Origin: Chlorops oryzae
Taxonomy: Eukaryota; Arthropoda; Insecta; Diptera; Chloropidae
Reading direction: 5' to 3'
Assembly (NCBI GenBank): GCA_020466095.1
Contig: CM035808.1
Coordinates: 50,914,004-50,978,003, forward strand
Length of the DNA stretch: 64,000 nt
Below, in pieces: positions 52,688 to 63,340 of the stretch. The notes under the pieces are model-generated. The model was given only the letters and a program-made list of their open reading frames with translations. It had not been told where the DNA came from and made no database searches. The translations under genes were made by a program, and so were the position numbers. Every line of letters begins with the position of its first letter. The stretch's first letter is position 1.

Positions 52688-54823
52688 TTACACATCTGAA
52701 TCCACAGAAGTTGTTGGCAAATTTTTGAGATATGAATTTAAAAACAGTAAACTATCCAACGATTTCGGACCCAATCTGTTTCGTTTTTCGGTGATAATAT
52801 TTCCCGCTAATGAAAAAGTGCGCTCCGACGCAGCACTACTTGCAGCAATTGAGTGAAATTGCATAGCAAATTTGCATAAACGAGGATAATATTTTTCATT
52901 GTTTTTCCACCACTGAATTAGGTTAAAATCGTCGGTTATATCTACTAATTCTTTATTGTACTTTTCCACTTCATCATTAATCGATTCTTTGAATGTATTT
53001 CCAGATGTCCTTACCCAGTCTGAAAAAAAAGAACTGATTGTCTTTATTCGTTGAAATTGATGATGCACTGTTTGAAGTACACCTTGTATGTTGATCACAT
53101 GAAAATTGGGTGGTTGACCTAGCTAATGGAGAAGACTCCCTGGATGAATCATTGTTCACAAAAAATGTTGACTGCAAACTTGAAATCATATATAACAATA
53201 TATATCACTTTCAGAGATATTGCGCGGGACGTTTCGCGCCAGTTAGAAAGAGATGTTACTCGACAGGCAAAAGAAGAGCGAGAGAGAAATACTTTTGGTG
53301 AGTACCTCAGAGCAAAATGCTCATTTTGGTGGGTACCCAAAACCGTGGTGGGTACCCAAGACCGTGGTGAAACGAGCCAAAACCGAAACGGCTCCTGAGT
53401 GACATATATAGTAATATATGCTTGAAATTTATGCACTATTTTCATTTCTTTCGATTTGTGAAATGCAAAACTCTTTGATAACATTGAGGTCATTTGTTTG
53501 TTTGCTAATAGCTGGTGGAAATAAGAATAAAGCTGCCTTATGCCATACAGATAAATTGCGTGCCCATATTGTATTTATATTATTTGTGATTCTAGCTTTC
53601 AAAGTTAGAATGGCAGGAATATCGGTATCATTAGGAACGCACAGGCATTTAATTTTTTGAATAGATGGCAAAACGTAGCACAATGAAGGGGAAGTACAAA
53701 CTTGCAATTTTTTAATATAAAATTCGATAGCTTTACATAGTTCAACTAAGATGGTGAGCGTTAATATATTCATATGTAAAAGTCGTTTAGTCTCTTCTGT
53801 CTCTGTTAGCACTATATTAATATCATCCCAATTATCAACAATAGACTTAAACATAGTGTAATTCGAATTCCAGCGAGTTGGGCAAGCATTTTTAAGAGAT
53901 GTTGGTAATTTATGCTGTAAGTTAGCATTCTTAAAGTGCTTTACGATTTTTTTACACGCTTGCAATGTTTCTGTAAGCTCACATGTCTCTTCAAATGACT
54001 TGTCTAAAACATTGGCCAGCAAATGACTGCTACAGTTTAAACGTGTTACATTTTGTAACGCCTTTACAATGTTTGCGCCTCGGTGAGTAACGAATTTAAT
54101 TGTATCAATATCTCGAACACCGAACTGATCAAATAATGTTTTTAGTTTTATCAAAATATTTTCACCGGTTGACTTTTGAAAATCCATTGACTTTAATCCC
54201 AAAATTATACTAAACATCTCGAAATTTTTCTGAAAGTGTAACGTTTCTCCTAAAAAATTTCGATTAACATAATTATCGGACCACATATCAATTGTGACCG
54301 ATGCTCCACAACTTTGAACAATGTCCTTTATTTCAGCACTAAAGGTATCCCTCTTTTCATCCGCTGCGTTTTTAACTTTACGAGATATCGTTGTAGAGTC
54401 GGGCAATAAGTCGTCAACATCAACGTTCTCTCCGTAGTGTGCACCGATTATAATAAAAAATTTCGCCATCTTGACAAAGCCCGATCCACTAACGGACGAA
54501 AATGGACGGCAATCCTCGATGACCGATTCTGCGAGGGTGTCAATGGCTAGCTGTTTGTCAACTGCTGCAACAGTTTTCAGAGCTTGCGGGCATTTTAGGG
54601 CTTGGCAACAGTTGTGACGATTTAAGTTGGAAGTTTGATTTCCAGAATATTTTAGCACCTTACGGCAAGTGCGGCAATATACTAAACCTTCCAATAAGGT
54701 CCCGTCTTCCTTCAATATTTCCGCCAAAACTGTCCAAACAAGGCTTTTCCCTCTGCGCTTTGGAGACAGGGAGTAAGTTCCATTCGCAATATTATCAGCA
54801 ATAAAATCGTTATTTAACGCCAT
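52688..54823 (-). pseudogene. hobo/Hermes-like hAT transposase, inactivated
   Basis: Starts at the ATG at 54823 (MALNNDFIADNIANGTYSLS). Order: BED-type zinc finger (C50, C53, H70 and C72/C73), the DNA-binding and insertion regions, then the RNase H fold and the C-terminal block SAASERTFSLAGNIITEKRN with catalytic Glu. The first Asp is present (IDMWSDNY, about 179) but the second is His: FVTHRGAN at 247, codon CAC at 54085-54083. There is also a TAA after ERNENSA near 53435, a 234-bp insert, and a frameshift in a T-run near 53025. Normal length is about 610 residues. Confidence 0.93.
53187..53420. mobile_element. 234-bp MITE inserted in the hAT transposase
   Basis: CTTGAAAT is duplicated at 53179-53186 and 53421-53428. 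Ends CATATATAACAATATATATC and complement of CATATATTACTATATATGTC. A partial relative is at 6167-6319. An 8-bp duplication would fit hAT or P; unclassified. Confidence 0.8.
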
Positions 54824-55653
54824 GCCTAAATGTACCACCACCTTGTAATAACACTTCAAAACTAATAAGCATATTGCAACTTGTCTTTTCTGTAAGAAAC
54901 AAAATCATCAATAGCTATTTACCGTTATTAATGAAAACGCTTCAAACAAAAACAATAAGGTCCCAATAATAGTGAAGCTGAAGCGCAAGCTGTCATGTAT
55001 TTGTTGTGTTTTCGGAATAACAAATCACAACAAACACATAACATCTTACGCTTCAGCTTCAGTTTCACAATAATTGCGACCGAGCATTGGTGCATGTAAG
55101 CGGCCGGCTTCTAGAACATAGAACATTCTTTGCTATTTACAATACTTCACTACTATTTCCGCATCGTATTTTCGCGCAGAACAGATGAACTTTGTGTCAT
55201 TGGCATATTAACAACCTTATGTCATTATATTCTTATACATATTTTATTTATCTTGCTGGCGCGAAATACGAATACGATTGCTGAATGTGAAAACAAAAAT
55301 TTACGAAGCAAAGTAAAGCCGACACCGCGAACGCATATTCTGAGAATGCTAGAAGCTCAAACGCAGCAATAGCCGAATTGAGATGGGTATGGTAAATACT
55401 CATGCAAAATCAAATGTGTTGGCGATTACACCGCAAACGCTTTTAGGTCGAGTATACTTAGAGTCATAAAAATAGGGGCTCGCGCAGTTCTCTGATCCTT
55501 ATGTCTATTAGACTGTTTCTTATTTAGAAAATTTAGAAAATAGAGCTCTAGTGCTCCCATTAAATCACCTCCGATCGGCGGCAAATTTGAAACCCGTCAG
55601 TCTTATGCCAAATGGAAACTTTTTCTAACTGGGCCAGTCTGGAAGTCATATTA

Positions 55654-56131
55654 TGCTATGTTCATGCTTAGCCCTAAAAGCGCATTTACGGTTTTCGAAA
55701 ATCGATTTTTCGAAGAGTGTTCATAGTGCCGCATTAAGTAAATGTACTTTTACACACAACATACGTTCTCGTCTTTCAAAACATCTGTCCTGTTTTAATT
55801 TGATGAAAAAGAAATTGAAATGCGTCGGCTGAAATTCATTTTATATATTGTGCAGATATACCTGTCAAATCTGTTCAATTTAAACAAAATTTCTTGGTTT
55901 TCTTGGAAAAACGTAAACAAACCAGCAGTGCTGCCATATATTCGTACTGTCAAATAGTTCGCAACATGAAATTTTTCGAAGTTAGCAGATTTGCATTCGC
56001 CTTAATGCTACATTGAAGTTGCTTTTACTTGCATTAAGCTTTCAAATTTTGTATGGCTTAAAGCACATTTAAAGTCGCGTAAAGAGCTAAATGCGCTAAA
56101 AGCGCTTTTAGGGCTAAGCATGAACCCAGCA
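55654..56131. mobile_element. Harbinger-type MITE, 478 bp, TTA duplication
   Basis: 30-bp ends TGCTATGTTCATGCTTAGCC.. and complement of TGCTGGGTTCATGCTTAGCC.. (28 of 30); TTA at 55651-55653 and 56132-56134. Confidence 0.8.
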
Positions 56132-56181
56132 TTAGTGTGTAAAAGTTTTTCTAATCTTAACGGCGACACCTAGCCAAAGAA

Positions 56182-56211
56182 CATCGATAGATCGATATTA
56201 CATCGATATTT
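56182..56211. promoter_or_regulatory. ATCGATA cluster before the membrane-protein gene
   Basis: Three ATCGATA motifs in 30 bp (acatcgatag, atcgatatt, catcgatatt), 35-60 bp upstream of the ATG at 56244. CGATA clusters are bound by BEAF-32/DREF-type factors in Drosophila. Suggestive of a promoter; unproven. Confidence 0.4.
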
Positions 56212-56243
56212 TAATATATCGTTCATCACTAGACGACACTCTA

Positions 56244-56837
56244 ATGAGTAATGTGATTGAAAAAACGAAGCCAGTCTTGGGTCTGGCACATTTATTGCTT
56301 GCAGTAACTTCGGGATGGTCTTTGAAAAACGTTAGTCGAGCAGCATATTATTCTATAGCAGCGTTTACAATAGCTCTTGTCTATAGCATAATTGGGATAC
56401 TTCGATTTACACATCCTAACCCACCACTTTTTCGAAAAATCTCACAAATATCTTCATGCGTACAATTATTGCTTCCGTTGCTTATAACGGTTGATGTGCT
56501 TAAGTTAACAGGAAAAGGGAACGTTTTCTGGGTTGGAGTAACATTTTTTATTGCAATAATATCTTTAATATCCACCTATAGGCTACATTGGAAAATTCTG
56601 AGTCAGTCATTCTCATTATGGAGTGTTCTTTTGCTGTGCTATGTCGCCCATTTCCTCGAGGATAGATATTGGACAATCGGATTTGTGGTGCTGGTAACGA
56701 TGAACAACATCTTGCTCCAGATGCTGCCTTCTCATTACGAAATATCCAAAATGGAAATAAGTACAATCGGAATGTGTTTTTATGTCGTTTTTGCCTTAAA
56801 CTCGATTAATGAAATAGTCGCTTCTGTTGAATGCTAG
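56244..56837 (+). CDS. Multi-pass membrane protein, 197 residues, single exon, unrecognised
   Basis: ATG at 56244 to TAG at 56837. About six hydrophobic segments: roughly residues 12-28, 36-56, 69-90, 95-113, 122-150 and 172-190, separated by short charged loops (RFTHPNPPLFRK, STYRLHWK, LEDRYW). No signal peptide distinct from the first helix. Codon use and lack of stops argue for a real gene rather than transposon remnant, as does the ATCGATA cluster just upstream. I cannot name the family; a transporter or ER/Golgi integral protein are possible guesses only. It sits between schlank and the GPCR, transcribed away from schlank. Confidence 0.8.
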   Translation: MSNVIEKTKPVLGLAHLLLAVTSGWSLKNVSRAAYYSIAAFTIALVYSIIGILRFTHPNPPLFRKISQISSCVQLLLPLLITVDVLKLTGKGNVFWVGVTFFIAIISLISTYRLHWKILSQSFSLWSVLLLCYVAHFLEDRYWTIGFVVLVTMNNILLQMLPSHYEISKMEISTIGMCFYVVFALNSINEIVASVEC

Positions 56838-59509
56838 ACCCTTACTACACTATTTGTATTATAATTCTGTAAACAGTAGCTAATATTTCTATTCTCTGTA
56901 CACACCTATAGCAAGTCCCATATTCAGAAATATATATTTCTCTGTAAACCTTATATAGTTAATAATATAAAACAGAATTATAAATTTCCATGTCCAATTA
57001 ATGCGGTTAGAGAATATGTCTACGAAATTTGGTTTGTCGAATTGAAATAGAATTCAACAATGAATCAAGACTACAGTACACAAATGTAAACATTGGTGTG
57101 TGTGCCATAAAAGCAAAACTACACAAAAACTTGAGTCTATGCAAGGGAACACTATAGGCACATTATTTATATGACCTCGCATCTCGACACGCAGTTCTTC
57201 ATGGCATGTCATCTGTCAAAGAAAAGATGTTCCCAATGGAGAACGCCAGATGGCAACTTATATCTTGTGACATGGCGCTTCGACAGGCAATCTGTCAACT
57301 TGAGCAATAGTTCCAATGGAGACCGCTCATTTTGAAAAGATGGCAATATATGGCAAGCAATATTGCATCGCTGCGATTGCCAACTTTGAGATTGGCAATG
57401 AGCTGTCATTTTGCTATTTGACAGCCGAATTTCATTTCTATGAATTTTTCTAAGTGTGTATACCGTCAAAATGGCTTGGTGCGTCGCCGATATTTATAAG
57501 ATAATAAATCTTTACCGACAGTTCGAATTTCTTTGGGCTATAAAACCTCATCATATAAATGTACTGATATGAAAAAAAATTTGCGTGGCTTCAAATGGCG
57601 AAGGAAATTAAAAAGGACTACGTTGAAATAAAAAAAAAATTAAAACTAAAAATTTGCGAACTGCTTATATCGCAGAGAAGAAAAAATTAGAGAGTTTCTT
57701 CTTTGTCACACTCATCGCAAAGTTGTTTCAAGGCATCGAGAGCGCGTGCGCAGCGTAGTAGCCTGTTTGACGTCATTTTGAATATGAAGATGGCATAACA
57801 TAAAAATCCCACCCTGGCAATATTGCCTCTACCTAGCAAAGCAATTTGACAGATTGCTAGCAATAATTATTGCCCGTCGAGGCGCAGCGTAATGCACAGA
57901 AAAATTCATAAGGCAGCACAAGATCAGAGATGTACTATTTTGTGTTGCTCCGAGACGAACTTTTTCGTCTTGCTCCGAGATTTCCAAGGATTAGTTGAAA
58001 ATATAGTTACAGAATTCCACCTTCCGTGTGAATACCTCCAATATAATTTCAATTTGAATGCTATTTTAGATAAGTATATAAAACTAAAAAGCAAACAAAT
58101 GCAAGTCATACGTTTTAAAATTTGAAGTTCGGATCTTTCAAAGACTCAAAATCAAGGAGATTGAAATGTGCAGCGGATCACATTTTCAGCCGCTTAAATC
58201 TCGATTTTTGACAGCAAGATACAATTTTGTACATATAGCTGCTTTCTTCACGCACATGCATTTGTTTATTTCCGTCGCGCACACCATACTGTATCTTGAC
58301 AATGTGAAATTCAAATAGTCATAACAACAGCTAACAGAAAAGCCCAAAACTAAAACAATTGTCTTCACATGCATGTCACACACTTATTTAGCTCTGCGTC
58401 AATTTCTCGACGAGGAAACGCAATCGTGTAGCAATCTAAACACATCTTAAATTGAATTTGAAATGCAACTCTGTCTAAAGCCATCGGTCGGTTTTAATAC
58501 GATCGAGCAGATGTATTTATTTGCATTTGTGAGTCATAAAAGAAAACGCCAATTTAGAGATAAGATCGGAAGTAAACTAGATCGAATTTGCGTCAATCGC
58601 GCTTGCAGGAGGAAATCATTAATGTTTGCGTTGATTTCGAGTACTATGCGACGTGAAACTATTGTTGCATTATAATAAAACTAAATAAAGGGCAGTTGGA
58701 TATAAAGGCAAGTACTTATATATTATTTTCATGAATCTTCTTAACTTCAAACCTTACCTTTTATAATTTTTTATTAAAGAGGAAGAAAAAAGTAATTCCT
58801 TCTCTATAAAGTCAGAATTAAATCGAAAAGTACAAAAAACGAAGAACTCGATGATTTCTTTGGAAATATGGGCAAAAAATATTTAATGCGAATTGTTATG
58901 TTTACTCAAATTTGAACTATCAGAATTTATTCCCAAACATTTTTGTTTATAAATATGCTTAGACCAGCTTACTTTCAAAAGAATACGAATTCCTTTATAA
59001 TTTGTTAAAGGATATGCGGATTTTACTCGTATGGTTCAAAAGCTATGTCCCATTATATTTTCAAAAACATAACAAATACACGGTGCATACTTCGAGGCTT
59101 AAATTGGAAATTTACGAAAAATCTGAAAAAATTATAAAAATTACCCATAAGTTTTCGAAAAAACCACGTTCCAAAAAAAATTTTATTTTTGGGACACCCT
59201 ACTGTAGCTGACGTGGGTTCTAACAGACATCTCATCTATAAACTGATTTTCCTCTTGAAATGCTTGAATAGCGTATTATTGGCCTTATTTTTATAGTAAA
59301 TAGTTTTCAAGCGAAAAAGGATAAAAATTTAAAAAAAAAACATTTTTTTCAGAGGGAGCAAGGATTGTAAATTCGGATTTTAAAATCGTATTCTAGACTT
59401 TTTGTTTTGTGTGGTCAGTCAGACTACGCCGTCAGCTGCAGAAGGTTAAAATAAATTAAAATTCTACCAATTCACAAAAATTTGCGTTTAAGCATCGTTT
59501 TTTTTTTAC
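56838..59509. other. Intergenic sequence, no gene recognised
   Basis: 56900-57100 is likely the 3' flank of the preceding gene. 57180-57890 has many ggcaat/attgcc motifs and may be an old inverted-repeat element, but ends could not be fixed. Frames of 60-86 codons here have no motif. Confidence 0.4.
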
Positions 59510-59770
59510 AGCAGACACTAAAGCTGGAGCATCCTTAAAATTTAGTGGATGAAGGCCTTTCTCAAGCTTGTTGTTACTCATGTCTCTGACGATACATGTA
59601 ACAAATTTCCTCAAATAGCTTAGCTCTTTCTATACAAAATCTATATACATAGGTGCAGACGGGTGCACAAATAGACAAATGCAAAAATTTCATACCGACA
59701 GACAGACCTAGCCATAGCTATATCTAATTTCCTTCAGAGTGTACCAGGTATAAGAAAATTTTCGACACCT
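59510..59770 (+). repeat. Degenerate partial copy of the 0.85-kb dispersed repeat
   Basis: Follows the 3' part of 18671-19522 in order: acagcagacactaaagctgg, cttgttgttactcatgtctc, aaatttcctcaaatagctta and acagacag near 59699. Many substitutions, so older than the three full copies. Confidence 0.5.
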
Positions 59771-60494
59771 GTGACTGATATGGAAAAAGAAAAATCATTG
59801 AAGGATGAATTTATTAAACTTTGTCGCCTAATAATTTTTCAGCAATGTATTAAGGGGGATCTCTAATTCAATTTTGCTATTGCACTTTGATAATTTTCGT
59901 TAGATTTTGTGAAGGTGAGAGCATAGCGTTATTAACACGAATTTCAAAAGAATTTAAATACAAATTAGTCAAAACCGTACTTATGAAAAAATAACCTGTG
60001 CCAAACCTGAGTGTATTGAATAAAGAGCAGAGCCAGTGTAGTACGAAAACATTATTTCGAGAAGGCTTTAGGCGTTACAAATCTCTACATTGTGACTATT
60101 TTTTCTTATTACCATGTGATTTCTCGCAGTTGGTCGCAGGGGGTTGAAAAACCAGAATCCGCCGTACCCGCCTCCCCGCCCGCGCATGCGACTGAACAGA
60201 GCTCTTTTTTAAAATATCGCATTTCGCTGCGAGTCGCTTTCCTATTTAAAGCATATTGTGCGTTACGTCGCAAAATGATTTATTCAATTGGAAAAACTTT
60301 TGTTGTGATCATCTAATTAAGATTTGACATAGATTTTTTTATTTCATTGTTCAAGAGGGATAATTCTGTGCAATTGCATTGAAGCTGTCAACAATTCCAT
60401 TTTGTTTGATAAAACTGTTTGTTGCTTGATTGCTTTGTTTGAGAGTTAAAAAAACCTCACAATTTGCTCTTTATTTTAATAAATTCCTCAATTT

Positions 60495-61250
60495 TTATAC
60501 CCGACACTCTCTGTGTCGAGGATATATTGCGTTTGTGTGCTTGTGTGTAACACCCACAACCAGTCGAGATAGACCATACAAAATGTATATAGAAATGAAA
60601 CGAAATTTGGTATGCGTGGGTACGGACATATGAGTAAGAACAAGTGTGAGGAAGGAACCCGATCGGACCATTTTTACGGGTACCTCCAGTACTGGGGTTT
60701 GTTAAGAAATTCACAAAAACTGCTCTAAAACCGTTTTTCAAGATATTTTGATTGAGTTTGACATTTGAACATATTCTAGGGCAATTAATGTGATTTCCGA
60801 AAATTTGATAAGTGGGCGTGGCAGAAGGGAATTTTTTGAAAATTGTGTCCTACACCCGAAATTCAAATGGGACTTGAACGAAAGCACTTGTACTTCCTTT
60901 GTAGCCATAAACATCCTCTCCAAAAATTTCTGTGATAGCTCCATTATTAAGGGTACCTCCAGTACTAGGCTCTGTCACAAAAATCTCAAAACTTCTCCAA
61001 AAATAGACTTTTTCGAAATATTTCAATGTAACTTAGAATTTGAGCGTAGATTTATGCCTCCGATTAGAATTTGAAAAAAATAGAAAAGTGGGCGTGGCAA
61101 AAGTGCGGTTTTCATAAAGAAATTTAATAAATGTTGGCATATGGGGCCCCTTATGGCCTTAAACATCTTGATATTAAAAATTATTTGATTATGTGTGTCT
61201 GTGTCGGTAATTCTATTGTCAGGCTCGCCTGGCCATAACACCCTTACATG
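60495..61250 (-). repeat. Dispersed 0.85-kb repeat, copy 3, inverted
   Basis: Begins with the hairpin end tatacccgacactctctgtgtcg and ends ..tggccataacacccttac. Shares all internal marks of 18671-19522 in reverse. It ends about 110 bp before the first GPCR exon. Confidence 0.75.
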
Positions 61251-61363
61251 TTTTTTTATTGTTGTTGGAATAACTTATGTTTAGTTAAAATTGTGTTGTA
61301 CACAGTTTTCACATCAAGAGAAGCGCTTAATGAAGAAAATTAAACTGTGCGTTTACTTACAGC

Positions 61364-62719
61364 ATGGAACTTCATTCTATATATCCACATTCAGCGACCT
61401 TATTTGCTGCCACATGTGCTGCCATTTTTGCAGTGGTTGGAGTTATAGGTTTGTTTTTATATTATTTGATATATTATGTACTTAAAACTCTTTTCAGGCA
61501 ATCTTATTACCATTCTGGCTCTCCTTAAGTGCCCAAAAATTAGAGGCCACGCAACGACAGCTTTCGTACTATCACTAAGTATTTCGGACTTACTTTTCTG
61601 TTCGTTTAGTTTACCTTTAACTGCGGTGCGGTTTTTCCAAGAAGTAAGTATAAGAAATATAAGCAGTTAGAGTTCTTTTATAACCCAGCGGATATTCCGG
61701 CTTACAATTAGCAAAAATTTTCTATTATGCGTTGTAAAAGTTTTGCTCACAAATGGAACATAGAACGTGCGAATTTATCGTTTAGTGAAAAACAATATTA
61801 AAAATATTGTTAAGCAAGGGTTTCAAAAATTTGTTTCTTTATCATTTATCTTTTTTTTTTATCAAACTGTGTTATTTTGTTTTAGTCTTGCTAACTATCT
61901 TCAAAAATAGGTTTTTTAAATTTTACTTAAATGTTGAAATTTTACTTCTTGATTAACTTAAAAATAAAATATGATTTTAACCAATGTACCAAGTGTTGAA
62001 ATGGATTCGTATAATAAATTCAATCAAAAGTAACCATTTGAATAGTAGCGCTCTAAGTTCGTTGCCTGCAAATATATTTACGCGAAATATTAGTTTCATT
62101 TAGTTGATTTTTTTTGCGTTTCTTTTTAACGACTATATCGGCATAAATTCCGAATCAAGCAGCAAATCCGTTGAAATTTTGCAGCGAAAAATCTTAATTT
62201 TTCTAAATTTGATTTTAAATTTATTAATTTTCTAAAATATTTTTGCTAATACTTTTGATAGATAAGTACTTGTATATTCTCCAGTACAATCTTTGAACAC
62301 TCGAATTTCTATAGCTGCCTCACCATAAATAAAGTTTATTTCGCCTTTCCAATCATATACAACATCATATATTGGATTTTGTGTCTGTCATAGGCCATTC
62401 GTGCATGGTTCGTATCGTCATCGTAACGTTTGCGGCGCGATGTACGAGAGGAATACGATTTTTGGTCCCACACATGTGGGAATACGCGATAGCACGTAGC
62501 GTACGTGTGCGCCGCAAAAACTGTGATGACGATACGACCCGTGTGCGGTTGGGAAAACTAAGCTTTCGAAATAAATCAAATGAAATTAAATATTACTATA
62601 TATGTTTACTTTAAACAGAAATGGACATTTGGCGAAACGCTTTGCAAAATATTTCCAGTAATATTCTATGGAAACGTAGCAGTATCACTTTTAAGTATGG
62701 TGGGAATAACCTTAAATAG
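61364..62719 (+). CDS. Tre1: Class A GPCR of the Tre1/moody type, N-terminal part (runs off window)
   Basis: Exons 61364-61448, 61498-61643 and 62619-62719, all GT-AG with matching phase. The first is preceded by TTTACTTACAG right before CATGG, so the ATG lies at the start of an exon and a 5' UTR exon is upstream. Encodes MELHSIYPHSATLFAATCAA, TM1 with VVGVIGNLITILAL, TM2 (ATTAFVLSLSISDLLFCSFS), the conserved Trp of loop 1 (KWTFGETLCKIFP) with the disulphide Cys, and TM3 ending SMVGITLNR where other class A receptors have DRY. In Drosophila Tre1 guides germ-cell migration and moody acts at the blood-brain barrier. The short N-terminus favours Tre1, but the paralogue is not certain. The remaining exons lie beyond 64000. 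Confidence 0.85.
62405..62552. repeat. Imperfect hairpin in the GPCR intron
   Basis: TTCGTATCGTCATCGTAACG..TTTGCGGCG at the left and complement of TCGTATCGTCATCACAGTT..TTGCGGCG at the right; arms about 32 bp with five or six mismatches, plus a small cccacacatgtggg palindrome at the centre. GC-rich for this window. Confidence 0.6.
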
Positions 62720-63200
62720 GTAAGATATTAATATAAAAATTCTACATAAAGCTAGTTATAAACAACTAATCAAGCTCGAGCTTGATATACCCAGGTTTCC
62801 CATGAGATTGGCACACTGTGGTCAACCTGCATTGTCAATTTCGAACTTTTACGTCTATCCGAACTCAAATAATGATAAGGCATATTATTGTTTTTGGTGT
62901 GTATGGGCCAATTCGAAGATCCCACAAGAATTTTTCATGTTTAGGTAATCTAACTTACAGAGAGACAACTTATATGTCAAAAACTATCTTCTAAATTCGA
63001 AGAATTGTATACAAAACTCATAGAGTAAGATCCCAGAGTCCCCAGACGTTACTTATTTTCTCACAAGTAATAGCCATGGGATAAAGTAGTGTAGTATGTC
63101 GGCATTTCCACAGAAAAGTGTACCAGGACCGAAAATTTAAATGTTAATAAACATTGGATTTTTTGGTATTATATTGAAAAAATGATTAAATTTTTATAAT
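62720..63200. other. GPCR intron 3 sequence
   Basis: Begins with the donor GTAAGA. A tcggcatttccacagaaaagtgtacc stretch near 63098 resembles the left end of the ATATGGGCATTTCC family, but no matching right end is present in the window. Confidence 0.5.
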
Positions 63201-63337
63201 AGGCCTATTCACGAGACCTCGTATCGGTATCGTTGAAAAACTGTAAAAATTTAGTTAAGCTTCCAACAACAACTTGTATTGAAAAATCTTCCACCTTTGC
63301 ACTTTTTCCACGACACCACGGTCTCGTTAATAGGCCT
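63201..63337. mobile_element. 137-bp MITE with AAT duplication, AGGCCTATT ends
   Basis: AGGCCTATTCACGAGACC and complement of AGGCCTATTAACGAGACC; AAT at 63198-63200 and 63338-63340. The end sequence GGCCTATT and the AAT target match the Harbinger-type MITEs at 655, 3633 and 29422, though the bodies differ. Confidence 0.75.
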
Positions 63338-63340
63338 AAT

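Larger units (their letters stand above)
51621..55494 (-). mobile_element. hobo/Hermes-like hAT element, 3.9 kb
   Basis: Left end CAGAGAACGGCACGAG, right end complement of CAGAGAACTGCGCGAG. ATCCTTAT is duplicated exactly at 51613-51620 and 55495-55502 and fits the hAT nTnnnnAn pattern. Ends resemble hobo (CAGAGAACTGCA). Both subterminal regions carry tacaccgca motifs. The transposase gene on the minus strand is broken and contains a younger 234-bp insert. Confidence 0.95.

Noticed and set aside
57180..57890. Possible inverted-repeat element around ggcaat/attgcc motifs
   Set aside because: Outer ends (cctcgcatctcgac and cgctgcgcctcgac) match too poorly and no target duplication was found.
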